Below, piece by piece: positions 10,493 through 21,409 of a stretch of DNA of 64,000 nucleotides (within the stretch, counting starts at the first letter, position 1; the number at the start of each line of letters is the position of its first letter). This stretch comes from Aaosphaeria pasadenensis (lineage: Eukaryota > Ascomycota > Dothideomycetes > Pleosporales), in the NCBI GenBank assembly GCA_022813625.1, contig JAKLMB010000014.1, positions 186,001-250,000 on the forward strand, in the 5' to 3' direction. The position numbers and the translations under genes were made by a program. The notes under the pieces were generated by a model, which did not search any database, was not told the origin of the DNA, and saw only the letters and a program-made list of their open reading frames with translations.

Positions 10493-13095
10493 TTATTGAG
10501 CATAAGGAAATGCGATCTTCTTTTCTCTCCAACCCCAAAGTCCCACCAGAGCGGCACCAGGACCTACAATAATCTGTGCACCGCCGAGGGTGGCGACAGC
10601 CTTGCATGCGCTCTCTGTTGTGATCAAACCTCGACTTCTTAGATCGAAAATGGTGTATAGGCCATGGAGAAGTGTCGCAATGACCGCGAGGATGAAATTC
10701 CATTTCAGAGATATAAATGTCCCAACAAAGCACGAGCCTTGCGCTTGATCGGGTAGATCAATCGAAGGGATGAGCATTCGCAACAGCGAAAGTCGTGGAT
10801 TTGTAGAAAACAATCCAACTGCAATGAAAACGACATGACAAAAGGTTGCGAAGGCAAAAATTGCTCTGTAGGCCGTGAAAAGATGCGGCAGGTCGGCGGC
10901 TTTGGAGCGATAATATTCCGCAACAGACTGTGTCACTGCCTTCTCGTCTGAACTCTCTGTGGTTACCAGGCGACCGTAACGAGTCGACAGCATCTGGATG
11001 AGGATGCTGACAAGGATAGCAGTGAACTGCCATTCGAGTTGAACACCTTGGTGTAAAGAAGTTGGTAGGCTTGGAATGAACATTAAGAGAGTGGGGAGGA
11101 CGACGCCGAGCAAAATGGAAGGCAGGATACTCATTGCAATGGTCCTTGGAACATGGCGTCCGACTGTTGTGATGAAGAATCCATTACTTGTTGACCATAA
11201 GCTGATGAGAAAGTAGAGTGGAGCAATTATCCCGATACCCAAGATACTCATTGCAACACCATATATGAAGGGCCTGTACATCGTCAATCAGATGGACGAC
11301 CAAAAAGGCATACAAATACAATACGTACCATGACTGAAGGCCCCCACGAGCACTTGAGCGGTTGCCCTCTATATACCATATAAGGAAGATGGGTACTAAG
11401 AAGAGAAAGAGGTTGAGTGCCTGGACAGTGTGACCGGGATCTGTCCATCCTACAGAACCGGCGAAAGGAAGTAGGATGATTTGAAAGACGTTCTCGAAAG
11501 CCGCTATGCCAGTGAAATGCGATAAAATCTTCTTGCCTAGGATATGTTCGGGCGACGGAGTATGAAAGGGAGACTTAGGGGTGACGTGTGCCAGGTAAAT
11601 GCAAGCTGCAAAGCAAGCCGTAGTAAAAATCCGCACGAGTTTAGTAATTACTTCCTCAAGAGGAATCGCAGGGCAGTCTTCAGAGTAAGGCTCGTAATGT
11701 GCTCGATTGGGGGCATCCAGCATTTTAAGGCGCGCACCGGGCTGGGAGAGAGCGGAGATCATATTAAGGGTGGCCTCACCATCAATTAGATACTTTGCGA
11801 TCATCTGGGAAGATAAAGAGTCTCGCGCTTGAACACTTTGCATCAGGTGGGAGATTTGGTTCCTGAACTGTGCTCTGTCCATGCGTTCGGATTGTACGCT
11901 GGAGAATATTTTCGTGAGAGATGTAGTCGTGAAAGGTTTTCCAGCTTGTTGCAAAACATGAAGATGATTGACGAGAATGGCTACATCTTCGATTGCACTA
12001 TTTCCTCCCTGTCCACCAATAGGGTTGAACTGCAACGCATGTCAGCAAATTTGTGTAGTATTGCAGTGAGTAGATGCATAGTGACCTTGTGTACAGCGTC
12101 TCCTATCGTTATCATTCGTCCATAATGCCACTTTGAGAAAACCATCTCGGGCAGGGCCTGCAAAGTCGCAGAGATGCGCTGGTCGTATATCTCTCCGAAT
12201 CGCAAATCCTCGGTGATTGGGTCGTTCGCATGTTCCCTGGCCAATGCATCCCTTTCTGCATCAGTGAATCGTGGAATCTTCTCATACAATCCATACGATG
12301 TGTGTTCCAGCTTTTTGAACAAGAACCAGCAAATGCGAGATCCAGGACCGGTTCCTATCACATACGAGTAGTTGTGGCCATCGCACGTGACTGTTGCGGA
12401 TTGAACAAACTTCGTCATGGGTTTTGATATACCGAATATACAGCAGTACTCAACAGGTACATTGCGCTCTTTGATGGGAAAATATCCGGGACGTTCAGCA
12501 TCTGCTATTCGCCACATTTCGCGACGAACGATACTATGTATACCGTCGGCGCCGACAAGCATCTCGCCAGTGAATATTGTCCCATCTCTAGTTGTCACAC
12601 GTACACCATTCACGTCTTGTACGATATTGACTACGCCCTTGCTAGGCAGAACTCTCGATTTGTCCTTGAGGTTGTCGTAAAGGACTTGGATTAGCATCTG
12701 CCGTTCTAGAAGGATAGGCGAGTACCCAAGCCTGTCACAGCAATTTAGCATCCGATACCCCCAAATTGAGGAATTCAGACCTACCGCTGAACGAAGTGTT
12801 GTGACGCATTTGCAATGTGAGATTTCAGAGTTCCATCAGGATTCCTGATATCCATGTACCCAAAAGCATCTACGCCACTGACCGTGGCTTGTATAGCTTC
12901 GTAGCAGCCAAGTTGGTCTAGTATGCGCATCCCATTCGGAAAGACTCCAATGCTGGCACCAAGATTGGGAGCAATATTATCGTATTTTTCAAGGACAAGA
13001 AAATCTATGCCAATTCTCTCGAGTGCGTTTGCAAGTGTAAGGCCGGCGACACTACCGCCGGCGATGAGGACCCTGGCGTGTGACTGCCCGGACAT
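10493..13095 (-). CDS. FAD-dependent monooxygenase fused to a multi-span membrane domain
   Basis: Four exons (13095-12785, 12731-12086, 12029-11329, 11273-10493) close in phase to 812 residues. Residues 1-450 are a class A flavin monooxygenase. They carry the dinucleotide motif VLIAGGSVAGLTLA near 9-22 ending at an acidic LEKYD, the DG motif GADGIHS (164-170), and the GD motif IGDAVHK followed by FNPIGGQGGN (~313-329). This resembles the PaxM-like epoxidases of fungal meroterpenoid and indole-diterpene pathways. Residues ~450-805 form seven or more hydrophobic spans, including FLIWYIEGNR and GIGIIAPLYFLISLW. A membrane tail of this kind is known on some fungal monooxygenases, and membrane terpene cyclases act right after epoxidation in such pathways. 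Whether this tail cyclises anything is inference. An upstream in-frame Met lies at 13101. No prenyltransferase or PKS is in the window. Confidence 0.85.
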
Positions 13096-14406
13096 GATCA
13101 ATGAATGTCAAGCTTGCGACTACTAAGCAATTTTCTTAAAGACATGTACCTGATTCTTATAATTCTTGTTTTCCAGCGTGTATACACAGAATCTAGCAGG
13201 AACATTCTAATTCTAGTCTCCATCCGGATTAGCAGTGTTGTACTTGATTCGCCGAGATAGCTTAACGAGAAGGATTCTTTAGACCATATTGTATTCTTGT
13301 AATTCACCGGATCCCAACTATTTGGTTATCTCTATTGTGGAGGCAGGCGCATCGGGCCGGGTTCCTATTAATATTTAATGCCCACAACCATGTAATTGCG
13401 AATTCTTTAGAGCGTTAACTGACTACGATATACTTTCGAATAGGTACTTTAGGTATAGAAGATACACGGAGCCAGCAGGCGCTTAGCCTGATATGCCTGC
13501 CCTCTGGCAATGGATGCAGACCCACTATCCTGGATGGAGACTAGAACTATGGTATTTGTGCCAAAATTATGTGGTAGGATTTTGACCAAGATGACCGCCA
13601 TTCAGGAACTGTTGCACGTCTTGGTGCCAAGCTACTGTTGACCGTGTTGGATACACATCCTGTCGTTGGTGGCTTCAGAGACGTGTTCGATCGCATGAGT
13701 AAGCAAAACCACCGCCGCCACCAACGTTCCTACTCAACAAGCAGAAGCGCAGATATAGGAAACTTAACTATTAGTATATAAGATCAGAGGATCCTACAAG
13801 TTTCTTGAATATTCTTGTATTAGCGACGGGCGAAGATATGTGCCAAGTTTTACAGCAATTGTGAAGACGCTACTTGTAGACAGCTAGCTTAATGTCAAAA
13901 TAAGTTAGAACTTTGCGCATATATTAGTAGTTGCGTACGGGTTGAGATAATCGATAAACAATTTCAGGATTGGAGTACTACAGAGTTGGTGGACTGTAAA
14001 ATTGAAGGATTGCAGGATTTCTAGTTGCTTCTCTCTAACCTTCAGTCAGAATCTTGTTTATCTGCACTCACGCGATACTTGCATTGCATATGATGAAGAT
14101 CATTTCTTTACAAAGCCCCTTCACCCTCAAGCCTCATAGAACAAGGGACTTGGATATTTCACGGGTCTTTGTGTGCATCCGAGTCTAATCACAGTCATGC
14201 GAATGATCGCAAAAGCAATCTCTCATCTGAGTAAAGCTAATTCGTGTACTGATCAGAAGTCTCTCTAGAAGAATAATCGTCACATTCAGATCGTCAAAGC
14301 GAGACCAAATGGTATCATATATGTCTCATCAATCGTAACTATTTATAGAAATCATCACCAGCAGGCATCCAGCCATCCGCCGCCCTCATATCTACCACCA
14401 CCCCCA
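13096..14406. other. Gene-free AT-rich interval
   Basis: About 1.3 kb with no supported coding frame, distinctly richer in A and T than its flanks. It could be a promoter region plus degraded repeat DNA, but I see no terminal repeats or transposase remnants. Confidence 0.45.
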
Positions 14407-15936
14407 TCAAGTCTGAGAGTAATACCTCTTCGACCGATCATTCAAAGCAATCATCCTCGGATCCTCCGGCAACCTGAGCTGATGCACGACATGAGGACGA
14501 TACACAGCGTCGACACGAGGCATCCAGTCATCAAGGCCTAGGGGGAAGTACTCGTACAGCATATCCGCGCTTTCTTCCTCTGGGCTGTAGATTGTGCCTG
14601 GCAGGAGTGAGGGAGGCTGTGGGCCTTCCAAGCGTGGTTGTTTCCTCGATGGCAGTGGTTCTGGCATGTGGGGTTCATCTTCCACTAGGTATAAGGGAAC
14701 CGGTGCAGATGGTGTTTTCAGTGGTTGGGTATGACGGCGGGTGTTCGTCACTGAGGGCGCGAAGGGTGTGCTTAGAGACATTGAAGGTAATGTGTCCAGT
14801 GATGTGCCGGTCTCGATCTCGGGCATTTCCCAGCCATCCAGGAAGTCGAGACTTAACGGAAAGCCGTTTGGTTCATATTGGAAAGCGAATCCTGTGTTAT
14901 CCGTAGGCGAGGAAATTGGTTGCGAAAATTGTACACTAGCCGACCTAATACTTTGTGGTGCGCAAGGACTGATATCTGACATGGTAGTATCACGATCGAT
15001 AGCTGGCCGTCGAGGTAATGGACGCGTCGCTGCTGCTTGGCCTTTCTTACTAGATGGATTGTTGCTGACCCCAATAGGTATCTCCTTTCGGGACTGGAAG
15101 TTCTTGGGACTACGCCCTCGTACGGTGACTGCTCCGGAATGAACCTCACAGATAGAGACCTGCGCTCCGGTCGCCAATGTCGCTACAACATTTAAGTGCA
15201 CGACGAAATTCTGCTGGAGCTCTTTTCTTCGGCCGTTGTTCGCAGTAGCGGTTCTGAATTGCAGCCGACTCCAGCTAATGGGGAATTCAACAGATTCTGA
15301 ATCAACATCCTGGCCGTTAATCATATCCAGTGCCCGCCGTGATGGGATGCTATCCTTCTTGTTGCCTGTCACTGCCAGATCTGAGGCATTTGCCTTCCAA
15401 GGTACCGAAACGATTTTAATCGAATTGCCATCCAGTGACTCTGTTGCCGAGACCACAACCTCTTGTTTATCGATCCGAATTCGCTCACCCGTCTTCAGCC
15501 TGACAGCATGGAGGTTCCGTGAGAGAACGACATTGCCAGAGATTTGGAACAAGTTCCTTCGATAGCATGTCAATTCAAGTGGAGGAGACCCGCTGGTATA
15601 TGGAGACTCGGCAAGAAAGAACATGCCATGGAGCTGCGCAGAAATCGATATCGACGTCTTGCATCCTGAAGAGTCTAATAGATCGACAGGCAGGCGAGGT
15701 TTGGAGAAGCGCAGAAGTTGATGGGTTTGCGTCTCATTCAGATCCTCGAGGGTCGGCCCATATTGCTGCTCCGGATGCGGAAGATGTTCGTGCGTATTTG
15801 CAATGTCCGCGAATGGATTACTGAATGAGACAGGCAGTTCCAAAGACTCGATGGGTGTGGTAAGTGGCTCTGGGTCCCGGGTAGAAGTATCATCAACGTC
15901 GCTCCGCAACAATGCTAATAGATCAATCGGTTCCAT
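14407..15936 (-). CDS. NDT80/PhoG-like DNA-binding transcription factor
   Basis: Single exon, 509 residues. The NDT80/PhoG immunoglobulin-like DNA-binding domain covers about 75-285. Its signatures are LTCYRRNLFQISG (122-134), the core FVVHLNVVATLATGAQVSICEV, and VRGRSPKNFQSR (272-283), the strongly conserved end of the domain. The C-terminal half is Ser/Pro-rich with low complexity, as in activation or regulatory regions. Family members control meiosis (Ndt80), starvation proteases (XprG) or vegetative incompatibility and conidiation (VIB-1, FSD-1). The sequence alone does not decide which subgroup this is. The start at 15936 (MEPIDLLALLR) is the first Met of a long open frame. A vib-1-like role would be notable given the HeLo gene 10 kb away. 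Confidence 0.9.
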   Translation of the reverse strand: MEPIDLLALLRSDVDDTSTRDPEPLTTPIESLELPVSFSNPFADIANTHEHLPHPEQQYGPTLEDLNETQTHQLLRFSKPRLPVDLLDSSGCKTSISISAQLHGMFFLAESPYTSGSPPLELTCYRRNLFQISGNVVLSRNLHAVRLKTGERIRIDKQEVVVSATESLDGNSIKIVSVPWKANASDLAVTGNKKDSIPSRRALDMINGQDVDSESVEFPISWSRLQFRTATANNGRRKELQQNFVVHLNVVATLATGAQVSICEVHSGAVTVRGRSPKNFQSRKEIPIGVSNNPSSKKGQAAATRPLPRRPAIDRDTTMSDISPCAPQSIRSASVQFSQPISSPTDNTGFAFQYEPNGFPLSLDFLDGWEMPEIETGTSLDTLPSMSLSTPFAPSVTNTRRHTQPLKTPSAPVPLYLVEDEPHMPEPLPSRKQPRLEGPQPPSLLPGTIYSPEEESADMLYEYFPLGLDDWMPRVDAVYRPHVVHQLRLPEDPRMIALNDRSKRYYSQT

Positions 15937-16496
15937 AAAGAAAGCATTGACGAAAGTATAATAGCGACGGGCGGAGTCGACACCACATTATGTGCTGGCT
16001 GGAACGTCGCATTCATCGGCAAAACTTAGTGTCGCTGGATGCTACAGTGACAGCGGACAAGGGTATTACCTTGCGAGTTCGGTGAATAGCGCCATCGCCA
16101 AAATCATCCAATAGGAGATGGAGCTAAGTCTACCAAGAAGCTTAAGCATGGCACGTGACCATGGCCATTGATTCACCCATTGTTACCAGTAGTACTCGTG
16201 CAATGTTGCAGACGAATTTTCTTACATTGGTAGGATCACAGATACTTTGCTGCTCAGATGAGGGCTGCGAGGTAGCCTTTCTGTGTTCTGACACCTGATG
16301 ACATGCAACAGACCACGGCATTTTGGCTGTTCAGTACGTTGCATCTGAAGGAAGCCATCTCGTCTAGCATATGCTACCTAAGCTAAGCGATTCGTGTTAG
16401 TATATCTTGGGATCTTCAATCAGCAATCAATTATCAGATATCAGCAATCACCTGTGAAATGTAATTATCATTGTTCTCTGTCTGTTCAGTTGGATA
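15937..16496. other. Intergenic; no gene
   Basis: About 560 bp upstream of the NDT80-like gene. Probably promoter. No clear elements. Confidence 0.45.
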
Positions 16497-17249
16497 TCAT
16501 TTCTTCCCGTTACTCTTGGCCCTCACAGTCTCCGCAATCTCCTTTGCAAGATCCGTTCCAATGGCTTCGAATCCCTCAATCACACCCTCACGATCTCCTT
16601 TCGTCGATTCCTGACTCATCTTCGCTTTTCCGCCTAATGACGTGATATCAATTTGAACACCGATGATTGCCTTCTTCATTATATCCAAATATTTCTCCGG
16701 TGCATCCTTCGTCTCCCATGGCTTATCGTATCCCATGATGTTCCTCTCGCACATCTCACTCAACTCCGCGACCTGCTTATCCAAATACGCATCCGTGACC
16801 GGAGATTTCGAGTCGAAGTAGATCCTAGCTTTCCCGTAGGCCTGCACGGCAGAATAGTTCCAAGTCGGCACGACTTTTGCCGTGCTCGGCTTCGTCTCCT
16901 TATAGAATTTCGGCGTGATGTAGTGGTGCGCGCTGCTATTGAACAACACCATGACTTCTCTCTCCAGGAATCCGCTGCTGCCATCTTCCGTCCGTTCGCC
17001 AGTGTTCGTGAGCTCTTCGATCATGGCTTTGGATTGGGGATTCGCCCGCGCCATGTGGCCTCTCAAGGTCCCGAGTTCCTTTTCGTCCGACTCATTTTCC
17101 ACATCCAGGATGAAAGGGACGTGGGAAATTTGAATGAGCGGATACGATGGCAAGTTGATGGTAGTTATGATTTCGCCCAGCGGGTTTGCGCGAATGAATT
17201 GGCGCAGGGCCGGAATGTGGGTTTCTGCGTGGATTGAGCGGAGATACAT
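16497..17249 (-). CDS. PaiB-type FMN-binding domain protein
   Basis: Single exon of 250 residues. The protein matches the FMN_bind_2 (PaiB, 'transcriptional regulator PAI 2-type') family. It has MYLRSIHAETHIPALRQFIRANPLGEI at the N-terminus, ISHVPFILD, GHMARANPQSK (the usual GHIARANP), HHYITPKFY and VPTWNYSAVQAYGKA. These residues shape a split-barrel flavin site. Bacterial PaiB represses sporulation and protease genes; fungal copies are uncharacterised and probably bind FMN or haem. The C-terminal ~50 residues are Lys/Glu-rich and extend past the core. The start is the first Met, exactly where the family begins. Confidence 0.9.
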   Translation of the reverse strand: MYLRSIHAETHIPALRQFIRANPLGEIITTINLPSYPLIQISHVPFILDVENESDEKELGTLRGHMARANPQSKAMIEELTNTGERTEDGSSGFLEREVMVLFNSSAHHYITPKFYKETKPSTAKVVPTWNYSAVQAYGKARIYFDSKSPVTDAYLDKQVAELSEMCERNIMGYDKPWETKDAPEKYLDIMKKAIIGVQIDITSLGGKAKMSQESTKGDREGVIEGFEAIGTDLAKEIAETVRAKSNGKK

Positions 17250-17847
17250 GATTGGCGATTTTGCTCGTCAAGATGCCGAATGATTGTGAGTGCACCGCTC
17301 CTATATCTATAGAATATTTCTTCTGTATGGAGTCATATTGGTGATAATGATTGAGTTTTGGATAGCGGCGGCTCTGCACGGCCCCACGTCGACGGCGTCT
17401 ACAGCGAAGGGCGTGGCGCGGGGTCCTCGCGTCAAGTCAAATGTCAAATATCTGACAGCTTATTCGTCTTTCTCTTCGAAAGAACATAGGTTCTGTTTAC
17501 GTAACTGCAAAAAGATAATGGTTATAGACGGCTAAAGTAGTACTTTCAATCATACAAATACCATTGCCCTCGGAAATATCAGATCAGAGTCATGCAGTCT
17601 CAAAATGCTCCTCTCGTATTTGCCCCATTTGAGCAATAATAACCCGAAAAATCTTTCCGAAATCTCTGTCCCACGTGTTTATCTTTGCATAACAACCCAA
17701 TACGAGACATAAGGACCAAGAATGATCGATTCCAGACCCTTGTTGCTTATATATTCTCTCTAGAAAATATACGGAAGATGAAGATATCGTCCAAACATGA
17801 CGTCACATATTGCTCGAGCCTTTGCAATCAAAGTCTCAGTATTTGAC
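17250..17847. other. Intergenic; no gene
   Basis: About 600 bp holding the upstream region of the PaiB-like gene and the 3' end of the next minus-strand gene. Nothing else recognised. Confidence 0.45.
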
Positions 17848-18888
17848 TCATCGGCTCTTCGTCCGCACTGACATCGGCAATGTCACTCGATCAATAGAGA
17901 TTGGTCGCGTCCTTGAACCTGAGCTTCGTGGTCGAGATACAGTAGAACGGCTTCCCACCCAACTGCGTGCGGCTGGAGGTCTTGGTGCAGGTGCACTGCG
18001 GCGAGGTCGATGGCTGTAGTAGCTGTCGCTGTCATCGTCGTCCATTACATCATCCTTGGGCGAAAAGTATACATAAAGTATACGTAGGACAGTCCCGAGG
18101 CCAAAGAGAAAAGGAATCGTTTGTCCGGCGCCTGCAAGGGAGTTGATGCCGCGGATCTCATTCCATTGGATCGTCAATTCGATAGCCAGGACGACCAGCG
18201 TTGCGACGATGATTTTGAACCAGGTCACCATGTTGCGCATGAGGTTTATGTGTGACACTTTATGACGGTGGCTAATGCTCCTCTTTGGATGATTCGCACC
18301 AACTGGCAGTCCAACCGACCGTCTGATCATTACCCAAAGAAGATACAGAGCGATGAAGCCTAGGAAGCTGTATAAAAGAGCATTGATGGCTACCGAGACT
18401 TTGCTGTTGAGCCGGGCTTGCGCGAACAGAAAGCCGTATTGCTCGCAATTATACCGATCCAGGATAGGGACCCTCGTGAACCAGAACCAGTATTGATAAA
18501 CGAGTATTCCGACGAGAAGTATGAGCTTCAGGTTCGATTCAAGGATCGTGTGTGGCACAATTGGCCATCTCGTCGGGTTCCAGTAGTGGTCGCATACTGT
18601 CAGGATCCGCCAGATGTAGATTGGTACCAGCGCCAGATAAGCGCCGAACATCAACAGAAGCACGATATACGCTTCGACCGGTTGAAGCCTGTTGACGTCG
18701 TCGACGGTGAGAATGATCAATGCTAGAAACGAAGCGGTGACGAAAACATTGAGTGTATAGCGCAACAGTCGGACCTCAGATGGTGCCATCCAAGCTCCAA
18801 AGATCGAAGAGAGCCATAACAGGTAGTATCCAAGTCGGATCCCAAGCCCATACATGTCCTCGTTCCCCACGAATCGACAGACCGCCAT
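17848..18888 (-). CDS. Seven-span integral membrane protein, function unknown
   Basis: Single exon of 346 residues with seven clear hydrophobic segments, from GYYLLWLSSIFGAWM near the N-terminus to TIPFLFGLGTVLRILYVYF. A ~65-residue cytosolic tail follows, rich in Arg, Ser and Pro after an acidic DDVMDDDDSDS cluster. The layout resembles fungal orphan seven-span proteins that are sometimes compared with GPCRs. I recognise no ligand-binding or catalytic motif. A TRW-like aromatic patch (HYWNPTRWPIVPHTILESNLKL) lies between spans 3 and 4. Orientation in the membrane is not established. Confidence 0.75.
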   Translation of the reverse strand: MAVCRFVGNEDMYGLGIRLGYYLLWLSSIFGAWMAPSEVRLLRYTLNVFVTASFLALIILTVDDVNRLQPVEAYIVLLLMFGAYLALVPIYIWRILTVCDHYWNPTRWPIVPHTILESNLKLILLVGILVYQYWFWFTRVPILDRYNCEQYGFLFAQARLNSKVSVAINALLYSFLGFIALYLLWVMIRRSVGLPVGANHPKRSISHRHKVSHINLMRNMVTWFKIIVATLVVLAIELTIQWNEIRGINSLAGAGQTIPFLFGLGTVLRILYVYFSPKDDVMDDDDSDSYYSHRPRRSAPAPRPPAARSWVGSRSTVSRPRSSGSRTRPISIDRVTLPMSVRTKSR

Positions 18889-19773
18889 GATGAAAGCCGC
18901 TCCGTTGTCGTTGCATCGAACAACTGCGTCGCCGTGTACTTTTAGTATTTATGGGAGCTGGGGGCCATTTTCTCAGCTCTCGGGCCCGGGGTTGGACGTG
19001 TACCCCGCTGGATGACATGCAGATGCAGCTGTATCCTGATGGGGAGCTACGTGGGTTGTTTGAGGATAAGATGCAGGCCACGCAGCACGTGTGTTGGCGT
19101 GGGGTGAACCTAATAGGTTAGCCGGGGAGTCTTATGTTGTTGGCTATTGATTTTGAGGGTACTGATGTACATGTTGATCTCTCCAAATTAACAAAGGTGT
19201 ATGCATTGTCATCATAATCAGATCAGCACAGATATCGATCTTAGGGGTTGCCACTGGAAAAAGGCAAAGAACGATGATGTTCCAAGTCAAAGTATTCGAC
19301 AATTCAGATGGATCTCGGCCCAATAGGATCAATCTTTCGCTTATTGTGTACTTCGGCCTTCAAGAGTCTCTCTTCCAGACCTCGATAAGATGCAATGAGG
19401 TTTAGCGGCTTGGCGGGCAACGTGGTGCTCCTTATTGGAATAATCTATCGTGTAGCAGAACCCTTTGGAAAGCGGAGGAGGGAGCGACAACTGAGCGCAG
19501 TGAATTTGAAAAGACATATGTCCCTACTTTCGTACGTACGGAGTACAGCATGTACCAACACACAACTCTTACACATAGTATGTGTTGGTCACTATGGTCC
19601 TGTATTACTTTCTGAATCATGATTAGGGTGTACATTTTACTACAAATTGATTAACCAATCACGTAGTGAGCGCGTCTTATACTTCTACATTATTTTGTGA
19701 ACGGTTCATTGTCAAGCGAAATGCATTTATCTCTTTCGGACTCAATTGCTAAATTGCAGAGATGTATTGTCTT
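18889..19773. other. Intergenic; no gene
   Basis: About 885 bp. Short frames only. It contains the upstream region of the seven-span protein and the 3' flank of the glycosidase gene. Confidence 0.45.
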
Positions 19774-21409
19774 CTAGCCCTCCAGCACAAGCACCCAGTC
19801 CGAATGGTCTGGAGCAATAGGTGGGGTAAACGTCTCGGTAGACTTTAGAGAGCCATCTAATGCAAATACCATGTACTCACCATTCAAGGGGTTATACCAG
19901 GAGGCTTTGGGTCGTCGCGATCTCAAACTACTTGTCGAGATGGTAAAAGGAACCGAGATTGGAGTGAACACAAGAATAAATCCACCAGCGCGATCAATGG
20001 TTGCGGTGACATGCTCTTCCCCGCTTCCATTATCTCCAATAATGATTTCCTGCGCAGGTACTCGGGTGAAGTACGATTTTCGGTCGAGAATTACTTTCTT
20101 GACGTACTGGATCTGAGACGAGCCTGGTAGCGAGATGTCTTCTGCCCAACTCCTCGTAGGACCTGAGCCTGTGGGCTCTGACAATCCAGGAATGTACATT
20201 TGCCAGACATTGTCAGAGCCGTAGGTCACTCCCGAGGCTCCGGAGAAAACCTTTGCGCGATTATGTCACTTCTACACACTCTATTGTAAATCCTCGTGAA
20301 TCACTTACAGCTTGGTAGCTCCCAATTCGTACATTTGATGCGTTCCAGTACGCATTTACTGGCTTAGCATTGTTGTATCGCCCTTCGTAATGTGGTTCGT
20401 TATCAAGTATAGGTCGCTTTTGGTGGACCTTATACATTATCTCGACCGGCTCGCACCCTCGTCTGGCATTCCACCAAGGAATCGGCGGGTTTGGGGGGAA
20501 ATCAGAGTGTCCAGATTGCGAAGTGTCGAACGTAAGCCATGAACGGTGACCAAATAACGACGAGGCCAATGCCAAAGGGCCTCCTTCGAACCACTGGTTC
20601 GTGCAGTGTATCGTGATCATGGCACCTTTACCTTCCCCGCTAACGAGACCAGCAGCCTGTGCCTCATACACATCGCTAAAGTCGGTCACCTTTTGCGCTG
20701 GATAAGCACCCCCTAATGCATAATTTGCCTTGACGGCTGTCTTATTCATCCAGTATGGATTGGTGTCCCCAACGAGCATCTTGGGAAGGCCCGGATATCT
20801 CTTTCCAATCCACTGACCAAAATCAAAAGCATTGCTTTGGTTGACCGGACCGGGTAGATTATCTACCTATTCTTAGATCTACTAGGAGATAAAATTCTCA
20901 GAAGACAATACCATTCGTGTGGATCAAGTTTCCCCAGGCTGGGACCAGGGCGATGCGAACTTGCTTTTGCCATGCATAGCCAATTACGGTGTCGACGTGC
21001 TGCCAGTACAGTTCATTGGGCTTCGAGAAGTTCTGGTTGATGAAGGGCAGATCGCCCTGGCGGTTGGGGGTCTTAATACTAAGCAGAGATTCAGTATGAG
21101 AGAGTGGATTGATAGCTTGCTCAGATGGTGGACTTACCCTTCCTGGAAAAGAGCTGCAGTTAAGATGACCGTAAACCCTTTGGCAGCTCTATCATCAATA
21201 TATGTTTTCGCTTCCGTCAGATTCAAATTCTGATAGAGCAACCAAGCTGTGTCAGCCTGCCAGAAGAATGGCTTTCCGTCGGATGTGGCGAAGAAGCGAT
21301 CGTTGGACTTCAAGCCGTAGGAAATTTGATTAGGACCAGCCAGCGCAGTTGTGCAGTACGGCACACTAGAGAAGAATGCTATGGCGCTCAATACCATCTT
21401 GAAGAACAC
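19774..21409 (-). CDS. Secreted DUF4038 glycoside hydrolase (apiosidase/endoglucanase-like)
   Basis: Four exons (21409-21138, 21078-20912, 20862-20309, 20250-19774) join in phase to 489 residues. The N-terminal 25 residues are a signal peptide ending near TTALAG. The catalytic region is a TIM barrel of the DUF4038 type: NDRFFATSDGKPFFWQADTAW, NLTEAKTYIDDRAAKGFTVI, VRIALVPAWGN, MLVGDTNPYW and ILDNEPHYEG. The last two are likely to carry catalytic acidic residues. The last ~100 residues (SYFTRVPAQEIIIGD to the C-terminus) form a beta-rich 'putative collagen-binding' module that usually accompanies DUF4038. Bacterial relatives in GH140 cleave apiose from rhamnogalacturonan II, so plant cell-wall sugar release is the best guess. 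Exon 2 starts after a donor inside FQEG. Confidence 0.87.

Noticed and set aside
16653..17237. Plus-strand frame of 194 codons opposite the PaiB-like gene
   Set aside because: Antisense shadow of a recognised family member.
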